NCBI GenBank assembly: GCA_017354895.1
Contig: CP071494.1
Span: forward strand, 4,216,001-4,280,000
Length of the DNA: 64,000 bases
Reading direction: 5' to 3'
From: Podospora comata
Taxonomy: Eukaryota > Ascomycota > Sordariomycetes > Sordariales > Podosporaceae
In this document: piece by piece, positions 12,001 to 22,582 of the stretch
Position numbering within the stretch: position 1 is the first letter of the stretch
Layout: the number at the start of each line of letters is the position of its first letter
Position numbers and translations under genes: made by a program
The notes under the pieces: generated by a model
Seen by the model: only the letters and a program-made list of their open reading frames with translations
The model's database searches: none
Told to the model about the DNA's origin: nothing

Positions 12001-14501
12001 GGCTTCTGTTCTTGGTCACAAGATCCTCCGGAGACAGCTTCATGACCATGCGCCGAAGTTTGGTGTTCGGCGCGACCCCGACATGGCGCGTTGCGTCGAC
12101 AGGCTCTTGGCCAACCCGCCCAAGGACCGCAGTAATGCTATTGCTCTCTTTGAGTACTTTGCCAGTCGGCTCGCGGACCTTGACATGAGCGCCCTGGCGA
12201 AGCTGAAGAATGCTGCCATTGTCCCGGTGATGAGAAAGAAGGGCACATCGTTTGGATTCGGCACCAAGGCAGAGGAGTCGATTGTCTATGTCAAGCCCCA
12301 GAACTGTTACCTTGGCAACTCGACCACCTACGGGGACATCTTTGACTTTGTTGACTTTGGTCAGAACGCCAATGCGTTCTTGTTCAAGTGCGGGGCGCGG
12401 ACGGAGCCGACAAAGCATGAGATTGCCACGCTGGCGTGCAGTGAGCCGGCCCGGCTGCTGAGTGTGATGCAGAGTCCGGATAGGTATCTGAGTCTGCTGA
12501 GATCGCTGGCTGATGACTGGAGCACGTTGAGGAAGGATAAGGAGTTGATTAGGAAGATGAGGTCGTCGGCTTGGTTGCTGGGGTCGATGGAGTTGGTGAC
12601 TAGTAAGCCGAAGGAGTCGGATGATACGAGTTATGAGGAGGAGGATGCGCCGGTGAAGCATTATGTACTGGCTGCGCCGGCTGATATTGTCATTTTGGAT
12701 GATTACATCAGTTACAGGCTCTTTAAAGAGTCGCTGCTGTGTGCGCCGGAGGATGAAGCCCTTGAAGCTTTTTACCAGGCGCTTGGGTCCGAGAACTTGG
12801 GGGGTCGAGTCAAGGAGCATATTCTGGTTGGCACCAAGAGATCAAGACAGGATGGAGCAGAGTGGCTGAGAAAGCATGTGATTGAGCGGTCCAAGATCTT
12901 CTTGCATGAATATGCGAAGGACAAGCGAGAGCTGGTCAAGAGGGATGCGAAGTGGTTGGAGGCGAATCTTCAGGTCATTTCTGTGTCTTCGGTTGGACTG
13001 AGGCGGTCGCTTCAGGGACACAACAAGTATCATCAGGAGAAGCGCTCTGCGGCTAGCACCCAGGGCGACAACTGCTGGATCCTATATGTTGCGGCTGAAC
13101 ATAAAGATGATAAGCCGGACATGTACCAGGTCGGGCAGGCCATCTGCCAACTTTTGCTCAACAGGCCGAATCAGTCGGCCTACTTCTTTTTTGAGCCGTT
13201 CCTGAAGCTTGGGTTGCTTCAGTTACGGGATCGTGGGTACAATGTCGATCGTATCCTGCGTGCCAAGGCTGCTGAGGCCAGGATCGCGGAGGAAGCGAGA
13301 CGCAAGGCTCTCGAGGCAGAACAGAGCAAGATTCGGGAGCGGGAACAGGAATGGGAACAGAATCGTGCGGCAGAGGCTGCGCGTCAAGAGGTTAAGACGC
13401 CCACTCGTGATCAGATGCCTGGTGCCTTCCACGATTCACCCGAAGATGACCATGCTTTGGCTCCTCCACCGCAACAGAAATACAGAAGGGGCTTCTTTTC
13501 TGATTTGACCAGACGGCTGGGACTGGACACCGGGGATGACGACGAGCAACAAAGGCAACTCGAAAACTTTGCACCTCCCTCCCAACCTGAACGAGACACC
13601 AAACGCCCTGTCTCCTCGGGAGAAAACAAAACTCGCAAAGCAGACGACGGCCGCGTCACCTCCCCAGCAGTCGTCCAGCAAAACCTGCTCAACGCGATCA
13701 ACTCGACCCGCGCTCACGACTCGACCAGCCTCTTCTCTCCCCCTACCGAGAGGGAAGTCAAAGAAAAGGCTGTCTACTGCGACACCACCCCGGCACAAAA
13801 CATCACTTTCGCGGCGGAGGCCCCCCGCGGAATGCGAGTCTTTATATCCAAAGACATCCCCACTGACGCCTCAACCTTTTTGGCGAACAATATCGCCGAA
13901 ATCAAGCAGTTTGAGCTGTTGCTGAGTGACTGCGGGGAGATTTACCGGTTGCCGGCGAAGGCGCTACATATCTTTTATGATGAAACGGGTGGGACGATTG
14001 CTTTTAATGCGAACGGGAGTGTGTTTTGCAATTTGAGGTTTTTTAACCAGCTTCATCGTGCTGTGGGGGATAATGGGATAGGGGTGGGGAGGGAGTTGAA
14101 GGGGCAGAAGAGGGTGGAGGCTACGACTTGGTGGTGGGTTGTGTTGGCGCATGAGCTGGCGCATAATCTTGTGAGGGAGCATGATGCGAAGCATAGTTAT
14201 TATACGTAAGTTCTCACTAGGGGGTTGGGATGGGGATGGATGAATGGGGGCTAACATTGGGGATGACAGGGAGAGCTTTATTCAGCAGTATTTTCCGAGC
14301 ATGATGGCCAAGGCTGTGGGTTGGATGGCTGAGGATGGGAATGCTGGGAGTGCCTCCGGGGGTGGTTCGGCTTTGCCATCCTCAGGGAGACAGCAGGGTG
14401 TTCCTAGGGCTGGTACGCAGCAGAGCACCGCTAGTACTGCTGCTGCTGCTCCGCCGCCGCCGTATACCGAGGGACGGTTTGCGGGGGCAGCAGCCAAGTA
14501 A
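9044..14501 (+). CDS. Sacsin-like GHKL ATPase, DUF3684-type giant protein
   Basis: Two exons (9044-14205 and 14270-14501; 64-bp GT-AG intron with CTAAC) give 1797 residues. The N-terminus carries a GHKL/HATPase fold of the sacsin/Nov kind: RELIQNAADAQA at about 41-52 (N box), QNDGQPFT and IGAFGVGFYSVF (nucleotide-binding glycines). The long middle has no motif I recognise. About residues 1410-1470 are a charged helix (EEARRKALEAEQ...), then a disordered linker. Near 1703 is HELAHNLVREHD, a zincin-like HExxH, followed by SYYTESFIQQYF across the intron. The tail is Ala/Pro/Gly-rich. Sacsin-type proteins act as chaperone-like ATPases; substrate and location are unknown here. The start is the first ATG of a long uninterrupted frame. 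Confidence 0.88.
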
Positions 14502-16561
14502 CGGGGCTAGTTATTGGTGAGGATGAGGTGAGGGTGTTGTTGGGATAGAGTATGCAGGACATTGGAGTTCTGGTTTAGACACAGAGGGCTGGCTGGCTAT
14601 ACATAAGCACGGAGCAATGGTTTCTGGATTCTTTTGCGAGAATTTTGGGATGGGATAGGATAAGACTTGATGGGTTCGGATAGGAACTGGATTAGTGCAT
14701 ACCGCAGTAGGTAGGAATACATGTAAACATTATTAGATGAAGATCAGATGTTGACGTCGGGGTGTGCTCGGTGTGTTGTTTGTGCACTGGGTAAGAGCGG
14801 GAGGCGAGGATGTTTTGTGTTATGAGAGAGAGTGTGGCGCTAGGATATTGCTTTGCCCCTGACAGGCACAAGACCTCCGTGGTTTCGGGGTGGGTTCCGG
14901 GATAAGTTCTTCCAGGGTCAGCTTCCAGACTCTTGAACGACAGGTCCGGTAGGCATGTACCTTATGAACAAAATGGCAGTTCGGACATGCGACGAACTTT
15001 GACAGGAAGCTTATTGTGCATTCAGTCTCGGTGGTTGCTCGGGGTGTTTCTTATTTCTAGATGGCGAATGGTAGTCATCAGGAGGTTGATGGCACTAGGT
15101 AGTGAGTGTGTGGGCATCACGGTGTCGACAATAGTACACACAAGTTAGGTATCCAAGTACGTAGGTGCTCAACCATCCCTGAATTGACAACTTGTTATGA
15201 TTTATCTATTTCGGGATGAACTTACCCCCGCACAAAACACACCTCTTCCACCACGCTCACACTTGTAACCGAGAGACAACTCTTTCCTAGGAGAGTATTC
15301 TGTGATCAAAAAGGCCGATTACTACCATGTTTTTTTTGTAGGGCGTACCTAACGTGAATGATGGGAGTTTGAATGTCCGACGTTAGCCATACTGATACGT
15401 TACCCCGCTTCGGGGCGTCATTGAAGAAAGGAAAGAGCGGGGCAGGGGGGATGGGATGTAAGGGGGGCGTTAGTCGTACTCGACGGGGGCCAAATGCCGA
15501 GTGAAGACCGAGAATGCCGTTCGTTTTGAAGTACCGTAAACCACCAGGCACGGGAATGAACTGACCGAGCGGTTGAAGAGAGACAGTGCGTTGCAGATGT
15601 CACTTTGATGATGGGAAGGTTTTTTGGTGAGGGGTTAGTGAGGACCTTGAGGGGTTGAGGTCTGTGTGAATTGGGCATCGGATCGGAGGGTCAAACGGCG
15701 AACTACACCAATGATCGATGTATGGCCTAGAGGCTGACTTCGGCTCTCAACCTTATCGTCATTGAATCCTTTTCAAAGTGCTTTGCCTGTTGCTCTGGTA
15801 CTGATTTCATACTCTGGATGAGAGATACTCGACATTCAACGGTTGAGTCGAGGTTCTTCTTCCTTCGGGTGTACACAGTAAGTCCAGTCCTCCTAGTTTT
15901 CAAGCGTGTGACATTCCCCCAATTCATCCACCCGTCCATTGACGAATAGGAAACCGATTGGCAAATACCATCATCAACCGTATGAATTGGGGGCGTTGTC
16001 TGGTTCTGTTCCACATTCCCGAATCCCTTGTTTTTTCCCTCCAACCAACCGCCTTCCTTTCTTCCTTTCCAAGATGAGGGGAATGACCGTTAGAGGTCGC
16101 TTCGGGAGTCGATCGAACGTGATACACGATCGGTTTTTGCTGAGAGCGAAGAGGAGGAGGAGAAAGGCATCGCAGATGATCACGAACTAACTAATCGAAC
16201 TGCTAATCGCTAGAGACAGGGGGGCAATCACTTGGATGCATAAATACTCGCTGCTTCTTTCCCTCTTCTCAAAATATCAACCCCCTTCTCTTGCTCATTC
16301 TTTCTTCAATCTCAATTCAATTACTCCTCGGTGCTTGTTCTGCGTCAAGGTAACAGTACCACCACTTACACGCAACAGATATACATCGTACGTCCCGTCC
16401 CGTCCTTTACAACTCCCGCCTCGCCGAGTCCAACCATCTCAGAATCTATATAAAGAGATCAACTCCTCTCCCGCCCTCCCGTTTGATCCTCGACCTGCCG
16501 GTAGTCTTGGTTCATTCAACTTCTATTTCACACACTTGTTCTTCAACGGTAACAAGTCAAA
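14502..16561. other. Long intergenic region upstream of formate dehydrogenase
   Basis: A 2.06-kb spacer in which no ORF on either strand looks coding. The last 120 bp carry a TATA box and pyrimidine-rich 5' leader of the formate dehydrogenase gene. The large size may reflect an inducible promoter. Confidence 0.45.
16447..16455 (+). promoter_or_regulatory. TATA box of formate dehydrogenase gene
   Basis: TATATAAAG lies 115 bp upstream of the start codon and is followed by a pyrimidine-rich leader. A strong TATA box fits a highly inducible or highly expressed fungal gene. Confidence 0.6.
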
Positions 16562-17194
16562 ATGGTATTCTTCCTCCCCCGTCTGGCCTCTCGTTCTTCT
16601 TCTTCTGCCATCCTCCCTTCCCTACTACGATCCTCCCTTTCGATCCCTCGTCCCGCTGCTACTCGGCTTCTCTTCCAACAAATCCGCCTGCTAACGACGC
16701 AACGTGAAAAGGTCAAAGTACTTGCCGTTCTGTACGATGGTGGGAAGCACGCTGAGGAGGTAACTAAACCGCCCCTTTCCTTCCTTCCTTCCTTCCTTTC
16801 CTTACCCTCTCCTCTCCTCTTCTCAACTTTCGCAGTATGGAGGAATGTCAAATGCGGGGTCTGGTGGTTCAATCTGGGGAAGCACACCACACCTACCTTA
16901 GAGTGGTCTCGGCATACATTCGGGGAAGTGGGGCAGACATGCAATGGCGGGATACCCCATCCCGTGCCGTGTGTTCGGCGCCGGTGGCATGTGGGGTGTG
17001 TAAAGGGAGTCGAAGGCTGACGGAACACAAAAATAGGTCCCCGGCCTCCTAGGCACCACCGAGAACGAGCTCGGAATCCGCAAGTGGCTCGAGGACCAGG
17101 GCCACACTCTGGTGACGACTTCTGACAAGGAGGGGGAGAACTCTACTTTTGACAAGGAGTTGGTCGACGCCGAGGTTATCATTACTACTCCGTA

Positions 17195-17264
<70 letters not shown>

Positions 17265-18292
17265 CCCAAAAAAAGGTGGTTTGATGAGCCGCACAAGATG
17301 TTGATGCTTTGATACAAAAAAACAGATTCCACCCCGGCTACCTCACCGCCGAGCGCCTCGCCAAGGCAAAGAAGCTCAAGCTCGCCATCACGGCCGGCAT
17401 CGGCTCCGACCATGTCGACCTCAACGCCGCCAACAAGACCAACGGCGGTATCACGGTTGCCGAAGTCACCGGCTCCAATGTTGTTTCCGTTGCCGAGCAC
17501 GTCGTCATGACCATCCTTGTTCTTGTCAGGAATTTCGTCCCCGCTCACGAGATGATTGAGCAAGGTCGTTGGGATGTTGCCGAGGCGGCCAAGAATGAGT
17601 TTGATCTCGAGGACAAGGTCGTCGGTACCGTGGCTGTTGGCCGCATCGGTGAGCGTGTGCTCCGCCGCCTCAAGGCGTTTGACTGCAAGGAGCTTCTCTA
17701 CTACGACTACCAGCCTCTGAGCCCTGAGAAGGAGAAGGAGATTGGCTGCCGCAGGGTGGACTCGCTCGAGGAGATGCTTGCGCAGTGTGATGTTGTCACA
17801 ATCAACTGCCCTCTTCACGAGAAGACCAAGGGATTGTTTAACAAGGATTTGATTGCCAAGATGAAGCCTGGTACGTTTTTCTAATGTCAGGACTAAGAAG
17901 GTGATAGCTAACAGATGATAGGCTCATGGCTCGTCAACACTGCCCGTGGCGCCATTGTCGTCAAGGAGGACGTCGCCGAGGCGCTCAAGTCTGGCCACCT
18001 CCGCGGCTATGGCGGTGATGTCTGGTTCCCCCAGCCCGCTCCTGCCGACCACGTCCTGCGGACGGCCAAGAACCCCTTTGGTGGTGGCAACGCCATGGTC
18101 CCCCACATGTCTGGTACTTCGCTCGATGCCCAGAAGAGGTACGCTCTCGGCACCAAGTCCATCTTGGAGAGCTACCTGTCGGGCAAGTTCGACTACAAGC
18201 CTGAGGATCTGATTGTACACGGCGGTGATTATGCCACCAAGGCTTATGGTGAGCGGGCCAAGCTTGTCAAGAAGGATGTCGCTGGTGCGTAA
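16562..18292 (+). CDS. fdh: NAD-dependent formate dehydrogenase with mitochondrial-type leader
   Basis: Oxidises formate to CO2 with NAD+. Exons 16562-16759, 17037-17191, 17326-17870 and 17922-18292 give 422 residues; introns are 277, 134 and 51 bp. The D-2-hydroxyacid dehydrogenase fold is complete: [10 protein letters not shown] (formate site), VAVGRIG (AxGxxG nucleotide loop, the variant also known in Pseudomonas sp. 101 FDH), NTARG (catalytic Arg), WFPQPAP (Gln) and PHMSGT (His). The first ~50 residues are Arg/Ser/Leu-rich and almost free of acids, like a mitochondrial presequence. No Met stands at the position where cytosolic fungal FDHs begin (the frame reads [14 protein letters not shown]), so the leader seems obligatory. 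Intron 1 is unusually long and has another AG at 16834 that would open an in-frame stop. Confidence 0.95.
17199..17264 (+). repeat. fdh: Compound (TC)n(CA)n microsatellite in FDH intron 2
   Basis: An uninterrupted TC run passes into a CA run directly after the 5' splice site at 17192 and makes up half of the 134-bp intron. It is probably length-polymorphic. Confidence 0.9.
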
Positions 18293-18447
18293 AGTGGTTG
18301 TTGAGGGCGGCGAATGGGATTTTTAGCGAGCACGGGAGTTGGAAGCCTCACACAGGTGGCTGACCGCGGCTTTTTATGAGATATGAAGAATATGATATCG
18401 TTAATTCACATATGGGACCAATGCCTGTGAAGATAAGCTGTGAATAC

Positions 18448-19239
18448 TCAGCGCTGGCGATCGTGGTGCCTGGACCTTTCGTGCCTATCTCTGCCCCGGC
18501 TTCGACTTCTACTCCGGTGTCTGCGCTGGCCGGATTCGCGGGTGAATCTAGGTCCATCATTGTCGTCTTGTCTTGATCTGTGGCTGCGGCTGTGTCGATC
18601 ATCGTCGCGTTCTGGGCTGCGACTCCTCCGGTGGTGTCTTCGCTCTCTGTCTTCCCCGTCTGGCCTGTCCCGTCTTCGTTCCCTGCTGCGACTGCGATCA
18701 CGATGACCATCCCGGCTCCTGTGTCTCCTCCTGTGTCGTCTTCCCGAGTCCTCGTCTCTATCGCGATGCCGGTGCCGATGTCTGTGTTCCCTGTCACCCT
18801 TGTCTCGCGGCGCCTCTGACACCTTCTTATCCTCCTCCTCCTCCTCCTCATACATAGGTGCCCTCGCAGGCCCCTTGACTACCCTCGCCGATGGTCCATC
18901 TGCCGGTACCTCCACCGCGTTCGCCCCGCTGGCATTCCTCACCGGGGGAGGTAGCCCTAGAGCCAGCGCAATCGCGTCCTCCTCGGCCTCCTTGATCTTG
19001 CGAATCTCATCGCGGCGCTCGCGGGCTGCTCTCTCTTCCTCTGTCTCGTTCGAGTCGGCGGCGGTGGCGTCGGCTTTGGCATACCAGTTGAGGTCTCTGC
19101 CTTTGGCCCAACGGCCCACGGGGGCTTTGAGGGAGTGGCCTAGGTAGTTTTCTCTGTGGGCCGAGGTGGCTACTTCGTCCCAGGAGAAGTTGACGCCGCC
19201 GCGGGAGCCGGTTTTGCGAACTGTGGAGAGGAGGTCCAT
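18448..19239 (-). CDS. MMTAG2-like protein with RS-rich tail
   Basis: Single-exon protein of 263 residues, starting MDLLSTVRKTGSRGG. Residues 14-55 match the multiple-myeloma-tumour-associated protein 2 domain: FSWDEVATSAHRENYLGHS and KAPVGRWAKGRDLNWYAK. An acidic helix (EEERAARERRDEIRKIKEAEE) follows, and the last ~100 residues are Arg/Ser/Asp/His-rich repeats of the RS type, suggesting a nuclear, phosphorylated, RNA-linked role (inferred). The frame is open far upstream, to 20136, but that part is antisense to MED6. The start at 19239 is chosen because the conserved domain begins right after it. Confidence 0.88.
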   Translation of the reverse strand: MDLLSTVRKTGSRGGVNFSWDEVATSAHRENYLGHSLKAPVGRWAKGRDLNWYAKADATAADSNETEEERAARERRDEIRKIKEAEEDAIALALGLPPPVRNASGANAVEVPADGPSARVVKGPARAPMYEEEEEEDKKVSEAPRDKGDREHRHRHRHRDRDEDSGRRHRRRHRSRDGHRDRSRSRERRRDRPDGEDRERRHHRRSRSPERDDDRHSRSHRSRQDDNDGPRFTRESGQRRHRSRSRSRGRDRHERSRHHDRQR

Positions 19240-19644
19240 GGCAGATAGTTGCAGGGCTGTTGGTGGGGGAGATAGATGGTTGGAAGGTCGCAACTTCCGG
19301 GGTTGGATGTTTGTGAATGTTGACAGGAAGGAAGTCGCGACGTCAGAAAGTCGTTGAACTGGGGAAGGTGCCAAGAATGTGCATCCTGGGGGCTTGCAGG
19401 CTGCCCCACTTACCCAACGTTCTGGAAGGTGGCAGGGGTCTGCGGGGCATCGGGACTGCAGGGGAGCTGCCCGCCGCTGTTCACTTTCTGGAGCTCTCTT
19501 CTTCTGCTGATTGAAACTCGAAACTTTACAACCATCTTCTCGACCAACCTCCCTTGACCGACAACATTCTCCCCCTTCTTCTCCTACTTGGACGAGTAGC
19601 TTACCTTCTATCATCACAAGCAAAATTCTAAGCGGCAGTGCACA
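19240..19644. promoter_or_regulatory. Bidirectional promoter MMTAG2-like / MED6
   Basis: The 405 bp between divergent start codons must serve both genes. No TATA box or other clear motif was recognised; the MED6 side is CT-rich just before the ATG. Confidence 0.5.
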
Positions 19645-20658
19645 ATGGCAACCACCTCCTCCAGGAGCGATCCTCTGGATGAGATCCGCTTCACCGGCCC
19701 AGTCGAGTTCGAGGGGGGCATCCACAACAACAGTGTGCTCTACTACTTCGCTACCTCGCCCTTTTACGACAAGACCTCCAACAATGAGGTTCTCTTCCAG
19801 CAGGGTCTCAACAATCCCAACATGATGCAATTCCTGGCCACCCGAGAGGCTTTTGAGGGCCGCTTGCGCACCATGTCTGGCCTCGAGTTCATCGTTGCCC
19901 AGGAGCCAGCCGAGACAGGCCCCGGCGCGGGAACTGGCGTCTGGGTAATCAACAAACAGACACGCCGCAAGAGAAGAGAGGGCGAGGAGGATGAGATCGC
20001 TGTCCACTCGGTATACTATATTGTTGGAGAGCATATTCACATGGCTCCCAGCTTTGCTGACATTATGAGCGCTCGACTCGTAAGTTTGCTGATCTTCTTT
20101 CGGCTGCCTGCTGGGCCTCGACACGATGCTAATCATTGTGATTGCGATGTACAGGCAACCATCTCCAACTTCCTCAGCAATATTCTTCCGTCTTCAGCTT
20201 CCGTCCAAGCTTGGTCTCCTGCAACTGGCCGTGTCTACAACCAACCCTCCACTACCACGGCAGGCTCCAATTCTGTCAAAGCTATCACGGCCTCTGCTCA
20301 GCAACAATCTCAAGGTTCAAGACAACAGAGCGACATCGGTCTCCCCACAACCCGCGACTTTGAAAAAGCTCTCTATCTTCATGAGCAATACGGCGATCAG
20401 TACATGGATGAGAACCCCATCACCGGACGGCCGGGCGAATTTCACCTCTCCTCCACCGGCAGAGCCAAAGTTAACCTCTCTGCGGTTGCGGCTGCCAAGC
20501 CATTACCTGTCAAGCTCTCGACAATCAACACCAAAGTGGCCGACAGTCCTCTCACATCAAAACCCACGGGCAAGGAGACCAAAAGCCCCAAAATCCCGGG
20601 CGGTCCGGGGAAGCTCAAGAGGAGGAAGAGCAGCAAAGCTGCTGTTACCCCGTCATAG
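19645..20658 (+). CDS. med6: Mediator complex subunit 6
   Basis: Head-module subunit of Mediator, bridging activators to RNA polymerase II in the nucleus. Exons 19645-20079 and 20155-20658 give 312 residues. The 75-bp intron (GTAAGT...TACAG) is a multiple of three and stop-free, so its retention would keep the frame. The Med6 signature is clear: DPLDEIRFTGPVEF near the start, NSVLYYFATSPFYD, LEFIVAQEP, GVWVINKQTRRKR and SVYYIVGEHIHMAPSFADI. The C-terminal third is Ser/Gln/Lys-rich and ends in a basic patch (GKLKRRKSSKAAVTPS). The frame stays open for another ~83 codons beyond the TAG (see findings). Confidence 0.93.
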   Translation: MATTSSRSDPLDEIRFTGPVEFEGGIHNNSVLYYFATSPFYDKTSNNEVLFQQGLNNPNMMQFLATREAFEGRLRTMSGLEFIVAQEPAETGPGAGTGVWVINKQTRRKRREGEEDEIAVHSVYYIVGEHIHMAPSFADIMSARLVSLLIFFRLPAGPRHDANHCDCDVQATISNFLSNILPSSASVQAWSPATGRVYNQPSTTTAGSNSVKAITASAQQQSQGSRQQSDIGLPTTRDFEKALYLHEQYGDQYMDENPITGRPGEFHLSSTGRAKVNLSAVAAAKPLPVKLSTINTKVADSPLTSKPTGKETKSPKIPGGPGKLKRRKSSKAAVTPS

Positions 20659-22582
20659 AGTAATGGGAATTCGCCTTCCTCAAAGGGCTCTCGAGAGGAG
20701 AAGCCAGGTGAAAGTGTTGAACACTTGAGGGATGGGAGTGGCACTAATTCAGGGCACAATTCCGACTCTGCTCAGAATCCTCCCCCCCCAAACCAGCCAT
20801 CAACAATTCGCGGCCAGCAATCAGGATTTCCAGGGAAATCTTCAAGTTCCCAATATGAGCTCACAGCCTGGGGCAAGCTCTTAGGTCAGTCAGCCCAATA
20901 ACCAGACGCAGTCAGCGAACCAGAAAAATGAACCACCCCACACCCCCGAGGATGATGACCACCCACCTCTCTTTTCGGGCTCCAGTTCCGCGAAGGATCC
21001 TATTTCTGATAAGGACCCTGCTTTTGAGAAGGATGCCAGCTCTGGGGAGGATACCGATTCGAAAAAGGATGTCAGCCCTGAGGAGGACGCTGACCCTGAG
21101 AAGGACTCAGGCCACGGGGAGTGCTCAGGTCACGAGGAAGATGCCGGCTCTGAGAAGGACCCTGATTCTGAGGAGGGCTCCGGTCACGAGGAAGATGCCG
21201 CTTCCGAGGAAAACGCCGATTCTAGGGGGGGCTCCGGTTCTGTAACCTCCAGTCCAGGAAGACTGGCCCATGTTTCAGGGCGGTGCGGGATGACCTTGAA
21301 GTGAGACTTGCCTGCCCTTGGGAAGAAGGTTAACTTGATCTTCCAGGCGGGCCTCTTCGGCCTCCTGGCAAAATCTTCAATCCTTTCGATCCCGGTTGGA
21401 ATCTTGCTCGCAACAGAATGGGTGCGCTTGGCCATCCCTATTGGTTTTTCGACGACCCTAAACCGGACAACAACACTGGGTACAGATTCTGAAGACAAGC
21501 TCGAAGAGCGGCATGAGTGTGTATCTATCTTCTATGGGCGAGGGGCCCACTGAACCTAGTCACTAAGGACCTGGTGGGCCTCCTGAACATGGATTCGCGC
21601 CCAACTGGTGCAAGTGGCCTCCCGGTTTTGAAGCTATTAGCCATCAAGTACTTTTTTACTGTGCTCATGGACAACAGGATGAAAAGGCTGACGACGTGGC
21701 CGATGACGGACGATGCTAGTTACGCTCGGCGTAACCCGTTCACGGCCTACGTGCTCTCTGATGCGTTTCTTTGTTTTGAATTCACGGGCCGAGAGGGCGA
21801 GCCCACAGTGGGAAGGATGCAGAAAGACATGTATGCTTACCATTGCATCAACACTTGGCACTTTGAAGGTTTGGCGGCCGAGGGCGACAAGAGGGGTGTC
21901 AAAAGAGCCCGGTTCTGGAACTTCAGGTTGGTGGAAGAGTTGGGAAGGCATCTTGACCGCTTTTTACTCCCCCCTAACCCGGACTACAAGGACTGGGCAA
22001 AGTATGAACACGACAATTGGTGGTATGCACGTGATTGGCTTGAGAGGTCACAAGATGAGAGAGACAGGGAAAAATTGCTGCAGTTATCTGGAAACCCTCT
22101 GGACGATATGGCGGATAAAGTGTTTGCGAGGCCGCTCGTGCGTGATGTAGAGGATGAGTACCCTGATGCGGACGCGGAGGAGCTGCCTGTTTTACGGTGG
22201 ATGTGGCATCACCGGTTGATTGGGAGTCGAGCGAAAAGGATTGTGATTTGGAGCGAAAACGAAGGAGAAGGGGAAGGCGCAGGTTTGGACAAGGGAGGAG
22301 GTGAGGGGAGAGAAAAAGGAGAGGGAGAGGAGGTGGGAGGAGTTGAGGGTGCGGAGGGAGGCTTTCATGGCGGTTGGGTTTCTGGAAGGGGGAGGGGGGG
22401 GAAGAGAGTGGGATTTCTTCGTAGAAGAGGGGGTGTATGAAGCGGAGAATCAAGTTGGGAATAGAAACGAGTTAATAATGCATGTTGACCATTTTTGGAG
22501 GCGTGTTGATTTTCTTTCCAAGGTCTTTGCGTTATGTGGCAACTCTTGTGGATTTCTGTTTTTCTACACACACACCTCTTGA
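20659..22582 (+). pseudogene. Decayed coding sequence downstream of MED6, family unknown
   Basis: All three forward frames carry protein-like stretches that follow one another but do not join into one ORF. In order: a Ser/Gly/Asn/Pro-rich stretch in the MED6 frame (20659-20896); a Gln/Asn-rich then strongly acidic Lys/Asp/Glu/Ser stretch (about 20774-21300); a stretch with NPFDPGWNLARNRMGALG and PYWFFDDPKPD (about 21260-21490); one with GFAPNWCKWPPGFEAISHQ (about 21530-21715); the longest (about 21640-22300) with YARRNPFTAYVLSDAFLCFEF, NPDYKDWAKYEHDNWWYARD and LRWMWHHRLIGSRAKR; and a basic end (GEKKERERRWEELRVRREAF, about 22300-22440). At least four frame changes and three in-frame stops separate them, and splice sites do not explain these. 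A host pseudogene is likeliest; sequence error is the alternative. Confidence 0.6.
21127..21234 (+). repeat. Two tandem copies of a ~54-bp acidic-coding repeat
   Basis: Positions 21127-21180 and 21181-21234 are similar copies encoding GHEEDA(G/A)SE units, inside the acidic part of the decayed locus. Looser copies extend upstream to about 21000. Confidence 0.65.

Noticed and set aside
11834-12820. 328-codon antisense ORF inside the DUF3684 gene
   Set aside because: It is a shadow of the opposite coding strand, made of Arg/Leu/Pro-rich nonsense with no domain.
16834-16990. Cassette exon inside FDH intron 1
   Set aside because: Using the AG at 16834 puts an in-frame TAG after about 20 codons, and the rest of the segment has no FDH homology.
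20659-22582. RIP-mutated repeat or transposon remnant
   Set aside because: There are no terminal repeats, no transposase or polymerase motifs, and base composition is not TA-biased as RIP would leave it.
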